In this document: positions 1-6,875 of the stretch, piece after piece
How the letters are laid out: each line of letters opens with the position of its first letter
Numbering within the stretch: position 1 is the stretch's first letter
NCBI GenBank assembly: GCA_946480845.1
Contig: CAMLLJ010000115.1
Span: forward strand, 1-8,827
DNA length: 8,827 nt
Direction: 5' to 3'
Source of the DNA: an uncultured Gemmatimonadota bacterium
GTDB lineage: Bacteria; Gemmatimonadota; Gemmatimonadetes; Gemmatimonadales; GWC2-71-9
Notes under the pieces: model-generated
Told to the model about the DNA's origin: nothing
Seen by the model: only the letters and a program-made list of their open reading frames with translations
Databases searched by the model: none
Position numbers and translations under genes: made by a program

Positions 1-907
1 CCCCCGCCCTCAGCTGCGTGATCCGCGTGCCGACCTCCCTCCCACGCCGCGCCTGGTCCACGCTCCGTCTCGGCAGCTCGATCCCGTAGCGCGCGAACGC
101 ATACTGGATCAGGCCCGAACAGTCGAAGCCGTCCCCTGCCCCTCCCGTCCCGCCGAGCTGGTAGCGGGTGCCTATCTCGCCCTCGGCGATCCGGATCACC
201 TCCAATGCCACGGCATCGGCGTCGCTGCGATGCACCACGACGTCGCGACTCGCCGCCGCGGCGAGTGGGACCGGCGCAGCAGTGTCACCTGGCGCGGCCC
301 CGGCGCGGGACGATGTCGAATCCGCTCGAATGTCTCCGGTCCGCGGCTCCACCGCCGCACCGGCCCCCGGGGGCCCTGCCGTGACCGGCAGCGGTGCGGG
401 AACGCCACGCGGCCCGAACACCGTCCCGATCCGGATCGCGAGCTCCGGCCCCGACCGCGCCGACGGCCGCATTTCGCGATAGCGCCCCTCCGCGGCGACC
501 GACAGGAATGGCAGCGGGAACAGCTCGTAGCCGAGCCCGGCGGACCAGGAGTGCCACCACGACTCGGCGCTGCCGGTCCCGACGCCGGCACCGAGGCCCG
601 CGATGGCGTACGCGCCGGAACGCCCGCCCCGGAAGAGCGCCGCGTCGAATGTCGCGCCGAAGAGCCTCGCGGTCGAACCCGGTCGCCGGAGGTAGACGCC
701 GCCGAGCTGGGCGCCGATGGAACCGGTGAGCGAATGGGTCCAGCCCGCACTGTACGCGGTCCAGCCGCCGTCGTCGAAGAGGTGGCCGACCTGAAGCGCG
801 ACGCCCTGCGCCTGGGCGGCCGGCACGGCCGCGACCCCGGCCGCGAGACCTGCTGCCAGGGCCATTGCCTTCGCCGGCACGCTGCAACCTGCCCGGTGGG
901 TCGTCAT
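1..907 (-). CDS. Exported NlpC/P60 (C40) peptidase with a beta-rich N-terminal region; C-terminus beyond left edge
   Basis: Probable cell-wall endopeptidase acting outside the cytoplasm on peptidoglycan peptides. The 302 visible residues begin with a Sec signal peptide (about 1-33, likely cleaved after AQA). Residues about 35-165 are Gly/aromatic-rich with alternating polar and hydrophobic residues, resembling beta-strands of a small outer-membrane barrel. A Pro/Ala/Gly-rich linker follows (about 166-225), then the start of an NlpC/P60 domain. That domain shows GTRYQLGG and the nucleophile motif FDCSGLIQYAF, with catalytic Cys263, followed by GIELPR. The catalytic His and third residue would lie off the window, so catalytic competence cannot be judged. 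The ATG at 905-907 overlaps the TGA of the upstream gene (ATGA), which sets the start and suggests translational coupling. NlpC/P60 assignment is firm; the barrel-like reading of the N-terminus is inference from pattern only. Confidence 0.88.
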   Translation of the reverse strand, partial: MTTHRAGCSVPAKAMALAAGLAAGVAAVPAAQAQGVALQVGHLFDDGGWTAYSAGWTHSLTGSIGAQLGGVYLRRPGSTARLFGATFDAALFRGGRSGAYAIAGLGAGVGTGSAESWWHSWSAGLGYELFPLPFLSVAAEGRYREMRPSARSGPELAIRIGTVFGPRGVPAPLPVTAGPPGAGAAVEPRTGDIRADSTSSRAGAAPGDTAAPVPLAAAASRDVVVHRSDADAVALEVIRIAEGEIGTRYQLGGTGGAGDGFDCSGLIQYAFARYGIELPRRSVDQARRGREVGTRITQLRAG

Positions 908-1302
908 CGGACCGGCGTCGGCTGCCCGGTCCGGGTATTGACCCGGTACCGGTCGCCCGGTGCGCAGTGGAGGTAGAGCCGGGCCTCGAGGGTCGAGTCG
1001 TCGGCTGCCGTGGGGATGTCCCGGGTGTAGAGGAGCGGCACGGCCACGCGCGTCCCGCCGCGTCGGATCTCGAGTCCGCGCTCGACGCACGGGGTCCCGT
1101 CGGCCGCGCGGGCTTCGCGCGCGAGCGTATACCAGGCGGTCGCGCCGTTCGGCAGCGTGAGCACGAGTGAATCGGCCGGCTCGGTTGCGGCCGGGGTCGC
1201 GGGGGCCGGCGGGCCGGCGCCGGCAGGTGCCGCCGCGGGACGATCCGCCGGCGAGCAGGCGAGCGCGGCCGCAAGCGCGCAGTGGGCCACGCCCTGCCTC
1301 AC
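904..1302 (-). CDS. Small exported protein or putative lipoprotein, function unknown
   Basis: Encodes 132 residues that I do not recognise. The N-terminus is short and hydrophobic (about residues 5-15) and ends in ALAC with Cys16, so it may be a lipoprotein signal. The hydrophobic stretch is short and position -3 is Ala rather than the usual Leu, so this is tentative. Residues about 17-42 are Ala/Pro-rich and probably disordered. The rest is a small domain with two Cys (in TPCVERG and LHCAPGDRYRV) and beta-like segments (SLVLTLPNGATAWYTL). The proposed GTG start forms a GTGA overlap with the TGA of the preceding gene, and its own TGA overlaps the ATG of the NlpC/P60 gene. It is thus locked between two envelope genes, which supports it being a real gene working at the cell surface. 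Confidence 0.72.
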   Translation of the reverse strand: MRQGVAHCALAAALACSPADRPAAAPAGAGPPAPATPAATEPADSLVLTLPNGATAWYTLAREARAADGTPCVERGLEIRRGGTRVAVPLLYTRDIPTAADDSTLEARLYLHCAPGDRYRVNTRTGQPTPVR

Positions 1303-1640
1303 GGCTTGGCCTGCTGGGGAGGGATGCCCTCAATGGTCTCCTCGATCCGCTCTTCGATCTGGTCGAGAATCGCCGCCGCGGTATCGGGAATCCCTTCCGG
1401 CGTGATCGCGAGCGCTTCCTGCAGGTCCGGCGAGCGGCGCAGCAGCCGGAGCCAGAGGATGAGCGTCACGAATCCGGCGACCGCGCCGAGCCCCGCCGAC
1501 AGCAGCAGGCCGAGCTTCGGGTCGGCGATCCGCGTGGCGATCACTTCCCCGGCGACGCACCCGAAAAACGAAGCTGCCCACGCCATGAATGGCGTGAGCA
1601 GCCAGCCGAATGCCCTGAGGAAGAGCCGCAGGACGCGCAT
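1299..1640 (-). CDS. Two-helix membrane protein, function unknown
   Basis: Encodes 113 residues with two predicted transmembrane segments (about 10-37 and 43-67). A basic stretch (LRLLRRS) follows the second helix, then a soluble tail with an acidic, probably amphipathic helix (AAAILDQIEERIEETIEG) before a polar C-terminus. By the positive-inside rule the tail is likely cytoplasmic. I do not recognise a family. The ATG lies three bases after the TAG of the six-helix membrane protein upstream, and the TGA overlaps the GTG of the next gene. No convincing Shine-Dalgarno sequence precedes the start (the upstream bases are CACCTAGCGC), so translation probably depends on coupling. Confidence 0.75.
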   Translation of the reverse strand: MRVLRLFLRAFGWLLTPFMAWAASFFGCVAGEVIATRIADPKLGLLLSAGLGAVAGFVTLILWLRLLRRSPDLQEALAITPEGIPDTAAAILDQIEERIEETIEGIPPQQAKP

Positions 1641-1643
1641 GCG

Positions 1644-2270
1644 CTAGGTGCGGCGCCCGAGTGCGGAGAGCGCGGCCGCCAGCGCCAGTCCCGGCAGGAA
1701 GGCGATGCCGAAGGTGGACAGCGACCAGTTGGCGAGCGGGAAGTGGATGAGATTGGCGAGCACGCCGAACGCCGCCGCCGCCACCAGTGCCGTGAGCATG
1801 ACGGCGGCCGCGGAAGCCGAACGCCCCCGCGCGACGCGATTGGCCATGATCAGCGCTCCCATCCACGGGAGGAACGTCCCCACCATCCACCAGACCGGGT
1901 GGTACCACCAGTTGCTGCCGCCACCGATCTCGCGCCACCGATTGGTGTAGATCCCGAGGGGCTGGAGCAGGGCGACGTCGATCAGCAGGAAGACGACGGT
2001 GGCCGCGAGGCCGACGGCGGCGGCGCCGGCGATGCCCTCGATCGTGCGGGCGCGGGTCCAGATACCCGGGAGCACCGTCACGGCCGTGAGTCCGGCGAGG
2101 AGCACGATGCCGCCGGCGACCGTCTCGACCACCCCGCCGGTCAGCCTGGTGATGAACGAGAGGAGGACGACGACGACCGCCGTGATGACGCCCAGCACCA
2201 GCGCGCGCCGCAGGACATGGGGGAGCGCCGTGACATCATAGGTGCCGCGCGATTCGACCGCCGTGCCCAT
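1644..2270 (-). CDS. Six-helix integral membrane protein, function unknown
   Basis: Encodes 208 residues, mostly hydrophobic, with about six transmembrane segments near 23-41, 47-69, 79-104, 125-144, 155-177 and 183-204. A short polar N-terminus (about 1-20) precedes helix 1. A conspicuous aromatic cluster, GSNWWYHPVWWMVG (about 118-131), sits at the entry to helix 4. The overall look recalls Yip1-type or other small polytopic proteins, but I cannot assign a family. The open frame extends far upstream through the prenyltransferase gene. I chose the ATG at 2268-2270 because hydrophobic coding character begins there and because GGAG lies 5 nt upstream (2276-2279), one of the clearest ribosome binding sites in the window. 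It heads the downstream envelope block and is followed after 3 nt by the two-helix protein. Confidence 0.8.
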   Translation of the reverse strand: MGTAVESRGTYDVTALPHVLRRALVLGVITAVVVVLLSFITRLTGGVVETVAGGIVLLAGLTAVTVLPGIWTRARTIEGIAGAAAVGLAATVVFLLIDVALLQPLGIYTNRWREIGGGSNWWYHPVWWMVGTFLPWMGALIMANRVARGRSASAAAVMLTALVAAAAFGVLANLIHFPLANWSLSTFGIAFLPGLALAAALSALGRRT

Positions 2271-2275
2271 GCGTT

Positions 2276-2279
2276 CTCC
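2276..2279 (-). promoter_or_regulatory. Shine-Dalgarno site of the six-helix membrane protein gene
   Basis: The minus strand reads CCGGAGAACGCATG, with GGAG five bases before the ATG. This selects the start inside a much longer open frame. Most other genes here lack such a site and start by overlap with the previous stop, so this fits a fresh initiation point. Confidence 0.6.
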
Positions 2280-2302
2280 GGAAGGGGTGGGTGCTGCCCC
2301 GG

Positions 2303-2332
2303 AAGATAAGACGCGAACCCCAAAGCGGCCAA
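2303..2332 (-). promoter_or_regulatory. Possible weak sigma70-type promoter for the envelope block
   Basis: On the minus strand TTGGCC (2327-2332) and TATCTT (2303-2308) are separated by 18 nt. Each matches four of six bases of the TTGACA/TATAAT consensus. The site lies in the only real intergenic gap and about 33 nt upstream of the next start codon. In GC-rich DNA such matches arise by chance, and promoter rules for this lineage are not established here, so this is a suggestion only. Confidence 0.22.
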
Positions 2333-2338
2333 GGGGTT
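2316..2338 (-). terminator. Small hairpin after the prenyltransferase gene; doubtful terminator
   Basis: AACCCC (2316-2321) and GGGGTT (2333-2338) can form a perfect 6-bp stem with an 11-nt loop, 16 nt after the prenyltransferase stop codon. The bases that follow on the minus strand (CGCGTCTTATCTTCC) are pyrimidine-rich but contain no run of T, so intrinsic termination is uncertain. It overlaps the candidate -35 element, so at most one of the two readings need be right. Confidence 0.2.
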
Positions 2339-2353
2339 GGCGTCCGCCGGGAC

Positions 2354-3271
2354 TCAGGGCAGCCAGGCCAGCAGGACGGCGGCATCGGTCACCGCCCAGG
2401 CCGCGAGAGCCAGGTACATGCCGCGCTGGTGGGCCGCGGGCGTCCGGCTGGTTGCGGTCCTCCGCCAGGGCAGGAGCACCCAGGCCCAGGCGCCCGCCGC
2501 GAGCGCAATGAGGGTCCAGCGGCCGTCGAGGCCCCAGCCCGCCGTCCAGCCGGCCCAGGCCAGCATCAGGAAGGCGCAGGCCGCTCCCGCGATCGCGACA
2601 TCGAGACTCCGGCGCATGCCCAGCCGAAGCGCCAGCGTGCGATCGCCGCGGCGCCGGTCCTCGTCGGCCTGGTAGAGCTGCGTCAGCGGGTAGAGCGCGG
2701 CGAACAGTGGGCAGAAGGCGAGGAGCACGATCAGCCCCGGCCGCGAGACCGGGTGCCCGGTTGCCGCCCAGCCCGCGTAGATGGTCAGCGCGCCGAAGCC
2801 GATCATGTTGATGATCCAGTCCGCGAACGCCACCGACTTGAGCCGCACCGGCGGGACCGAGTACGCCACCGACATCGCCAGGCACGCGGCGTAGGCGATC
2901 ACGTAGCCGCGCGGCAGCAGCAGCATGGCGGTCGCGAGCCCCGCGAGCATCAGGCCGAGCCCCGCGGGGAAGAGGTGGCGCGGCGGGGTCGGCGGCCGGC
3001 GGAGATAGGCAATGTCGCCCTCGTCCCGGTCGAAGGCGGAGTTGATCGCCAGCGTGCCGCCATTGAGGCAGACGACCCAGAGCGCGACGCCGATGGCGGC
3101 ATCCGCCAGCGGCAGGGGCCCCACGGCGCGGGCGAGGAGCGCGCCCAGCGTCACGTGCGCCGCCACGATGGGCCACTCGGCCGGCCGGAGATGCAGGATG
3201 TAGTCGAAGGCCCTGCCGAAAACGCGGTACCCCAGCCGGCGCGCCCCGGAGGACGCCCCGGCCATCACCAT
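2354..3271 (-). CDS. UbiA-family prenyltransferase (integral membrane)
   Basis: UbiA enzymes transfer an isoprenoid chain from its diphosphate to an aromatic or other acceptor in the membrane. The 305 residues are largely hydrophobic, with about eight or nine transmembrane segments. Two Asp-rich motifs that bind Mg-diphosphate in the family are visible: NSAFDRDEGD (N77, D81, D83, D86) and YQADEDRRRGDRTLALRLG (D203, D205, D210). The first deviates from the usual NDxxDxxxD spacing, having D at +4, +6 and +9. The acceptor cannot be deduced; quinone, tetrapyrrole and polyprenyl-lipid roles all remain possible. Three in-frame starts are packed at 3271 (ATG), 3268 (GTG) and 3265 (ATG); they overlap the coaX stop by 7, 4 or 1 nt. 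I list the longest, but the GTGA overlap is equally plausible. No clear Shine-Dalgarno site decides between them. Confidence 0.87.
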   Translation of the reverse strand: MVMAGASSGARRLGYRVFGRAFDYILHLRPAEWPIVAAHVTLGALLARAVGPLPLADAAIGVALWVVCLNGGTLAINSAFDRDEGDIAYLRRPPTPPRHLFPAGLGLMLAGLATAMLLLPRGYVIAYAACLAMSVAYSVPPVRLKSVAFADWIINMIGFGALTIYAGWAATGHPVSRPGLIVLLAFCPLFAALYPLTQLYQADEDRRRGDRTLALRLGMRRSLDVAIAGAACAFLMLAWAGWTAGWGLDGRWTLIALAAGAWAWVLLPWRRTATSRTPAAHQRGMYLALAAWAVTDAAVLLAWLP

Positions 3272-4044
3272 GCCAGACCGAGATGCCGGGCGGCGACGCG
3301 AAGCCCGTTGAGGGTGAGCTCGAGGTCCACCGCGTCGATCCGGGTGCAGATCGGCGCCACCAGACGCGCGAGGCCGCCGGTGGCTATGCTGCGCGGCTGG
3401 CCGCTGGTGGGCCATTCCGCGCGGATGCGCTCCACCATGCCGTCCACGGCATCGGCGCTCCCGAAAAGCACGCCGGCCTGGATGCATTCCTCGGTGCGGC
3501 GCCCGATGGCGCGTCCCGGCGCCTGGAGCTCGGTGGCCGGGAGCTTCGCGGCGCGCCGGGTGAGCTGGTCGGCGGAAGTGCGGAGGCCGGGCATGATGGC
3601 GCCGCCGATGAAGCGGCCGTCGGCCGTGATGCAGTCGAACGTCGTCGCCGTCCCGAAGTCCACCACCACCAGGTCGCTCCGGTAGATCTCGGCGGCAGCC
3701 AGCACATTGACGATCCGGTCCGCGCCGACGCTCAGCGGGTCATCCACGTCGAGCACGACCGGAAGCGGGGAGCGGGCGTCCACCGTGACCGGGCGCGCGC
3801 CGGTCGCCTCCGCGATGCCGTCACTCACGCTGCCGGTGACGCCGGGCGCCACGGAGGCGATGCACGCCGCGCGCACTTCATTGGGCGAATGCCCTCGGTG
3901 GACCAGGAAGGCCCCGATCGCGGCCGCCCATTCATCGGGCGTGCGGTCCGGGTTGGTGGTCATGCGCCAGTGGGCCGACAGCGCTTCGCCACGGAACAGC
4001 CCGGCGGTGATCTCGGTGTTGCCGATGTCGATCGCGAGCAGCAT
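3265..4044 (-). CDS. coaX: Type III pantothenate kinase
   Basis: CoaX phosphorylates pantothenate to 4'-phosphopantothenate, the first step of CoA synthesis, in the cytoplasm; the type III enzyme is known to need a monovalent cation and to resist CoA feedback. The 259-residue product has the normal family length. ASKHA-fold motifs are in order: DIGNT at 6-10 (phosphate-binding, D6), GADR at 107-110 (D109, expected catalytic base), VVDFGTATTFD at 127-137, GGAIMPG at 147-153 and ATGG at 221-224. All key residues I know for the family appear intact. The ATG at 4042-4044 follows the birA stop by 6 nt, and the TGA overlaps the start of the prenyltransferase. Biotin ligase and type III PanK genes are often adjacent in bacteria, which supports both calls. 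Confidence 0.96.
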   Translation of the reverse strand: MLLAIDIGNTEITAGLFRGEALSAHWRMTTNPDRTPDEWAAAIGAFLVHRGHSPNEVRAACIASVAPGVTGSVSDGIAEATGARPVTVDARSPLPVVLDVDDPLSVGADRIVNVLAAAEIYRSDLVVVDFGTATTFDCITADGRFIGGAIMPGLRTSADQLTRRAAKLPATELQAPGRAIGRRTEECIQAGVLFGSADAVDGMVERIRAEWPTSGQPRSIATGGLARLVAPICTRIDAVDLELTLNGLRVAARHLGLAW

Positions 4045-4050
4045 GGAAGC

Positions 4051-4776
4051 TCACACGTGGAGAGTGGACGGGCCGGCGATGATCACCGGGCCCGTGCGGG
4101 CCATGTGCACCACGGGGCCGGGCGCGCGGATGCGCAGCACGCCCGCCTCGGTGACGCCCTCCGCGATGCCGGCGACCGGTGCCGCGAGCGTGCGGCCGGC
4201 GAGCCAGTCCCGGGCCGAGAAGGCGGCACGCTCCGCCGGCCCCAGGGCACCGCCGAGCGATCCGGCGCGGCGGAGCGCGGCTGTCATCGGCGCCACCAGG
4301 TCCCCGGCGCGGAGCGCCGACCCCGCGCCCGCGAGCGATACCGCGCTGTCCCGCAGCCTGCCCGCCGGGGCGTTCTGCACGTTGATGCCCAGGCCGATGA
4401 CGATCCACCCGAGCTGGTCCCCGGTCCAGCGCGCCTCGCAGAGGATGCCGCCGAGCTTGCGCTCGCCGAGCATCAGGTCGTTGGGCCACTTGATGCGCAC
4501 GCCGGGGACACCCGAACCGTCGAGCACGGACGCGACCGCGATCGCGGCGCGGAGGCTCAGCACTTCGACGGCCGGTCCGCTCGCCGGCCGGCAGATCACG
4601 CTGAGCCAGAGGCCGCCGCGCGGCGAGCTCCAGGGCCGGCCCCGCGAGCCGCGCCCCGCCGTCTGCTCCACCGCCGCGACCGCGGTCCCGCCGGGCGCCC
4701 CCTCAGCGGCGAGCCGATGCGCCGTGTCCTGGGTCGAGGCGATCCGGTCGAACCAGTGGATCGGCGCGTCGTCCAT
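4051..4776 (-). CDS. birA: Biotin--[acetyl-CoA-carboxylase] ligase, monofunctional type
   Basis: Makes biotinyl-5'-AMP from biotin and ATP and transfers biotin to the carrier lysine of acetyl-CoA carboxylase and similar enzymes. The 241 residues contain STQD (14-17), the biotin/ATP loop GRGSRGRPWSSP (41-52), IKWPNDLML (95-103) with the conserved Lys, KLGGILCE (107-114) and IGLGINV (127-133), then a C-terminal SH3-like region to residue 241. There is no N-terminal winged-helix DNA-binding domain, so unlike E. coli BirA it should not act as a repressor. The frame stays open upstream to 4836, but the ATG at 4774-4776 is preferred: it overlaps the uppP TGA as TGATG and places the conserved core at the N-terminus. 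If uppP is translated only as a truncated product, coupling to birA would be lost or weakened. Confidence 0.95.
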   Translation of the reverse strand: MDDAPIHWFDRIASTQDTAHRLAAEGAPGGTAVAAVEQTAGRGSRGRPWSSPRGGLWLSVICRPASGPAVEVLSLRAAIAVASVLDGSGVPGVRIKWPNDLMLGERKLGGILCEARWTGDQLGWIVIGLGINVQNAPAGRLRDSAVSLAGAGSALRAGDLVAPMTAALRRAGSLGGALGPAERAAFSARDWLAGRTLAAPVAGIAEGVTEAGVLRIRAPGPVVHMARTGPVIIAGPSTLHV

Positions 4777-5718
4777 CAGCCCGCGCCGCCCCGGTAGAGG
4801 AGCAGCAGCAGCAGCCCGAACCCGATCCGGTACCACGCGAAGGCGGCGAAACTGTGCCGCGACACGAACCCGAGAAAGGCACGCACCACCACCAGGGCCG
4901 AGGCGAACGCGACGATGAACCCGATGGCGAAGACGGGAAAGTCCCCGGCGTCGAGGATCGCGCGGCTCTGGTAGAGGTCGTACAGCGTCGCCACGAGCAT
5001 GATCGGGATCGCGAGGAAGAAGGAAAACTCGGCTGCCGCGGGCCGGGAGAGGCCGAGGCAGTAGGCGCCCAGGATGGTGGCGCCGGAACGGGAGGTGCCC
5101 GGTATGAGCGCGAGCACCTGGGCCAGCCCGATCCCGAGCGCCGTCCGGAGCGGCACCCGTTCGGCGTCCTCGATGCGGATGCGCGGCCGGAAGCGCTCGA
5201 TGAGGAGGATCGCGATCCCGCCCGCGACCAGCGCCGCCGCGACGACCTCGACGCGGAACAGGTAGGCCTTGATGTACGAATGCACCAGGAAGCCGACCAC
5301 TGCCGCCGGCAGAAACGCGACCAGGATCGACAGGACGAACCCGCGGCTCGCCGGCTCGCTCGCCGCGCGCCGCACCGCATCGAGATGCCGATGATGTTGA
5401 GGATGTCCACCTTCAGCAGCGACTGCCAGCTGGCTCCGCTGATGACGATCGACTGAAGGCGAAACAGGAACGCGAGGGCAAAGATCCACAGACCGCGCCG
5501 GAGAGCCGAGCGCGATAGAGCCAGACGATCGCCAGGATGGCGCCGAGCTGGATGAAGACCTCGAAGGTGCCCGCCTGCGCCGTGGTCCAGCCCAGCCAGT
5601 CGCCCGCGATGATCAGGTGGCCGGTGGACGACACGGGGATGAACTCGGTCACCCCCTCCACGATGCCCAGCACCACTGCCTTGACCCAGAGCGGCAGCGC
5701 CGCGAGCGCAGGCGTCAC
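4776..5718 (-). pseudogene. uppP: Undecaprenyl-diphosphate phosphatase, split by an approximately 121-nt insertion
   Basis: UppP (BacA) removes a phosphate from undecaprenyl diphosphate at the membrane to recycle the carrier for peptidoglycan and other wall polymers. The N-terminal half (from 5718 to about 5503) reads normally: [14 protein letters not shown] (21-34) and [21 protein letters not shown] (52-72). The C-terminal half (from about 5381 to 4776) also reads normally, in another frame: FVLSILVAFLPAAVVGF, the second active-site motif PGTSRSGAT, EFSFFLAIPIML and AWYRIGFGLL. Between them are about 121 extra bases. As written, translation from the start stops at TGA 5413-5415 after 101 residues, losing PGTSRSGAT. 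Removing 121 nt gives 72 + 201 = 273 residues, normal for the family. The GTG start overlaps the bshA TGA (GTGA). It could be a true mutation, with a PAP2-type phosphatase compensating, or an assembly error. Confidence 0.9.
5382..5502 (-). other. Foreign coding fragment inserted in uppP, resembling an HGSNAT/DUF1624-type membrane acyltransferase
   Basis: These 121 bases belong to neither half of uppP. In the third minus-strand frame, which differs from both uppP frames, they read without a stop as [17 protein letters not shown], then about 11 residues including ISGASWQS, then [13 protein letters not shown]. This is a hydrophobic helix followed by a pattern I associate with the HGSNAT/DUF1624 acyltransferase family (LRRG...; LLRVDxLxxIG). 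In that frame 36 of 41 third codon positions are G or C, against 17 of 30 in the incoming uppP frame, so that frame looks like the original coding frame. GC content of the segment is about 60%, lower than its surroundings. CTC occurs at both junctions, so the exact ends can slide by 3 nt. The acyltransferase identity is recalled by eye and is less certain than the foreign origin. Confidence 0.65.
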
Positions 5719-6842
5719 GCGCGGACCCGCTCGTACAGCGCCTCGTACATGGGGACGATGCGGTCGGCCGAGTACTCGCGCGCCTTGGCGAGCGCGGCCT
5801 CGCGCATCGCCGCGTATTTCGGTGCGCTCCGCAGCAGCTCGACCGCGCGGCGGCCCATGGCCTCGACCGATCCCACCGGCTCGAGGATGCCGCTCACGCC
5901 GTCGGTGATCACCTCGGGCAGCCCGCCGGCGCGCGAGGCGACCACCGGCGCGCCGCACGCCATCGCCTCGAGGGCCGCCAGGCCGAAGCTCTCCGACTGT
6001 GACGGGAGGAGGAAGAGGTCGGACGCCTGCAGCAGTGCGGCCACCGAATCGAGCCGGCCCAGGAAGCGGACATCGGCGGCGACGTCGTGCTCGCGCGCCT
6101 CGCGCTCCGCCTCGTCACGCTCGGGGCCGTCGCCGATCATCAGCAGCGTGGCCGGCATCGCATGGCGGATCCGCGAAAACACCCGGACCACGTCCTTCAC
6201 CCGCTTCACCTCGCGGAAATTGGAGATGTGGGTGATCACCTTGTGCCCCTCGGGCGCGATGCCGCTGCACGGCTCCCCGTCGCCGGCCGGCCGGTACTCG
6301 TCGAGGTTCACGAAGTTGGGGATCGTGGTGATCGAGCACTGCACGCAGCCGAAGGCGCGGTAGGTCTCGTCGCGCAGGTAGTCGGAGACCGCGGTCACCG
6401 CATCCGACCGCTCGATCGAGAACTGGGTGATGGTGTAGAAGCTCGCCTCCTGCCCCACCAGCGTGATGTCGGTGCCGTGCAGCGTGGTGATCACCTTGAG
6501 CGGGAGGGCCGGCTTGAGCATCTCGCGGGCGAGGAACGCCGTGGTGGCGTGGGGGATGGCGTAGTGGACGTGGAGCACGTCGAGCTGCTCGCGGAGCGCC
6601 ACCTCGTGCTGCTTCGAGGCGAGCGCGAGCGTGTAGGGAAAGTGGTCGAAGAGCGGGTAGCGGCCCACCCGGGTGTCCACTTCGTGGAAGTACACGCGCT
6701 CGGTGTACCCGCGCAGCCGGAACGGGGCGGCGTAGGTGATGAAGTGGACCTCGTGCCCGCGCCGGGCGAGCGCGATGCCCAGCTCGGTGGCCACGGCGCC
6801 GGATCCGCCGTACGTCGGGTAGCAGGTAATGCCGATCTTCAT
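5715..6842 (-). CDS. bshA: N-acetyl-alpha-D-glucosaminyl L-malate synthase (bacillithiol synthesis)
   Basis: A GT4 retaining glycosyltransferase that joins GlcNAc from UDP-GlcNAc to L-malate, the first step to the low-molecular-weight thiol bacillithiol. The 375 residues match the usual length of about 375-380. N-terminal Rossmann domain: [16 protein letters not shown] (7-22), [15 protein letters not shown] (91-105), [12 protein letters not shown] (119-130), SDYLRDET (153-160). C-terminal Rossmann domain: [10 protein letters not shown] (174-183), [13 protein letters not shown] (205-217), GDGPERDE (237-244), and [15 protein letters not shown] (283-297) with the E284-x7-E292 motif that holds the nucleotide-sugar. 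The PTYGGSG and HISNFR-VKR signatures favour BshA over other GT4 enzymes. The ATG at 6840-6842 lies 33 nt after the miaA stop, and the TGA overlaps the uppP GTG. bshB and bshC, needed to finish the pathway, are not in this window. Confidence 0.95.
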   Translation of the reverse strand: MKIGITCYPTYGGSGAVATELGIALARRGHEVHFITYAAPFRLRGYTERVYFHEVDTRVGRYPLFDHFPYTLALASKQHEVALREQLDVLHVHYAIPHATTAFLAREMLKPALPLKVITTLHGTDITLVGQEASFYTITQFSIERSDAVTAVSDYLRDETYRAFGCVQCSITTIPNFVNLDEYRPAGDGEPCSGIAPEGHKVITHISNFREVKRVKDVVRVFSRIRHAMPATLLMIGDGPERDEAEREAREHDVAADVRFLGRLDSVAALLQASDLFLLPSQSESFGLAALEAMACGAPVVASRAGGLPEVITDGVSGILEPVGSVEAMGRRAVELLRSAPKYAAMREAALAKAREYSADRIVPMYEALYERVRA

Positions 6843-6875
6843 GGATGATCCAGGTATGGGTCCGCCGCCCTGCCC

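Noticed and set aside
1167..2309. Long plus-strand open frame of 380 codons
   Set aside because: It is opposite the membrane protein genes and its translation is rich in Arg, Glu, Gly, Asp and His without hydrophobic core or motifs, as expected for the antisense of GC-rich genes.
4777..4836. Longer BirA start giving a 20-residue N-terminal extension or DNA-binding domain
   Set aside because: The extension lies within the uppP 3' end, is Ala/Arg/Pro-rich and too short for a winged helix; the TGATG overlap start is more natural.
2291..4918. Several long plus-strand open frames of 403 to 504 codons
   Set aside because: They lie antisense to the prenyltransferase, coaX and birA, whose motifs are clear; their composition is low-complexity and no family is recognisable.
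5382..5502. Programmed frameshifting or an intein/intron to explain the uppP break
   Set aside because: Two frame changes and about 40 extra residues would be needed. No slippery heptamer, splice motifs or intron structure is visible, and 121 nt is far too short for a known self-splicing intron or intein.
5382..5502. MITE or insertion-sequence remnant in uppP
   Set aside because: I find no terminal inverted repeats, only a 3-nt CTC at both junctions, and the segment looks protein-coding in one frame.
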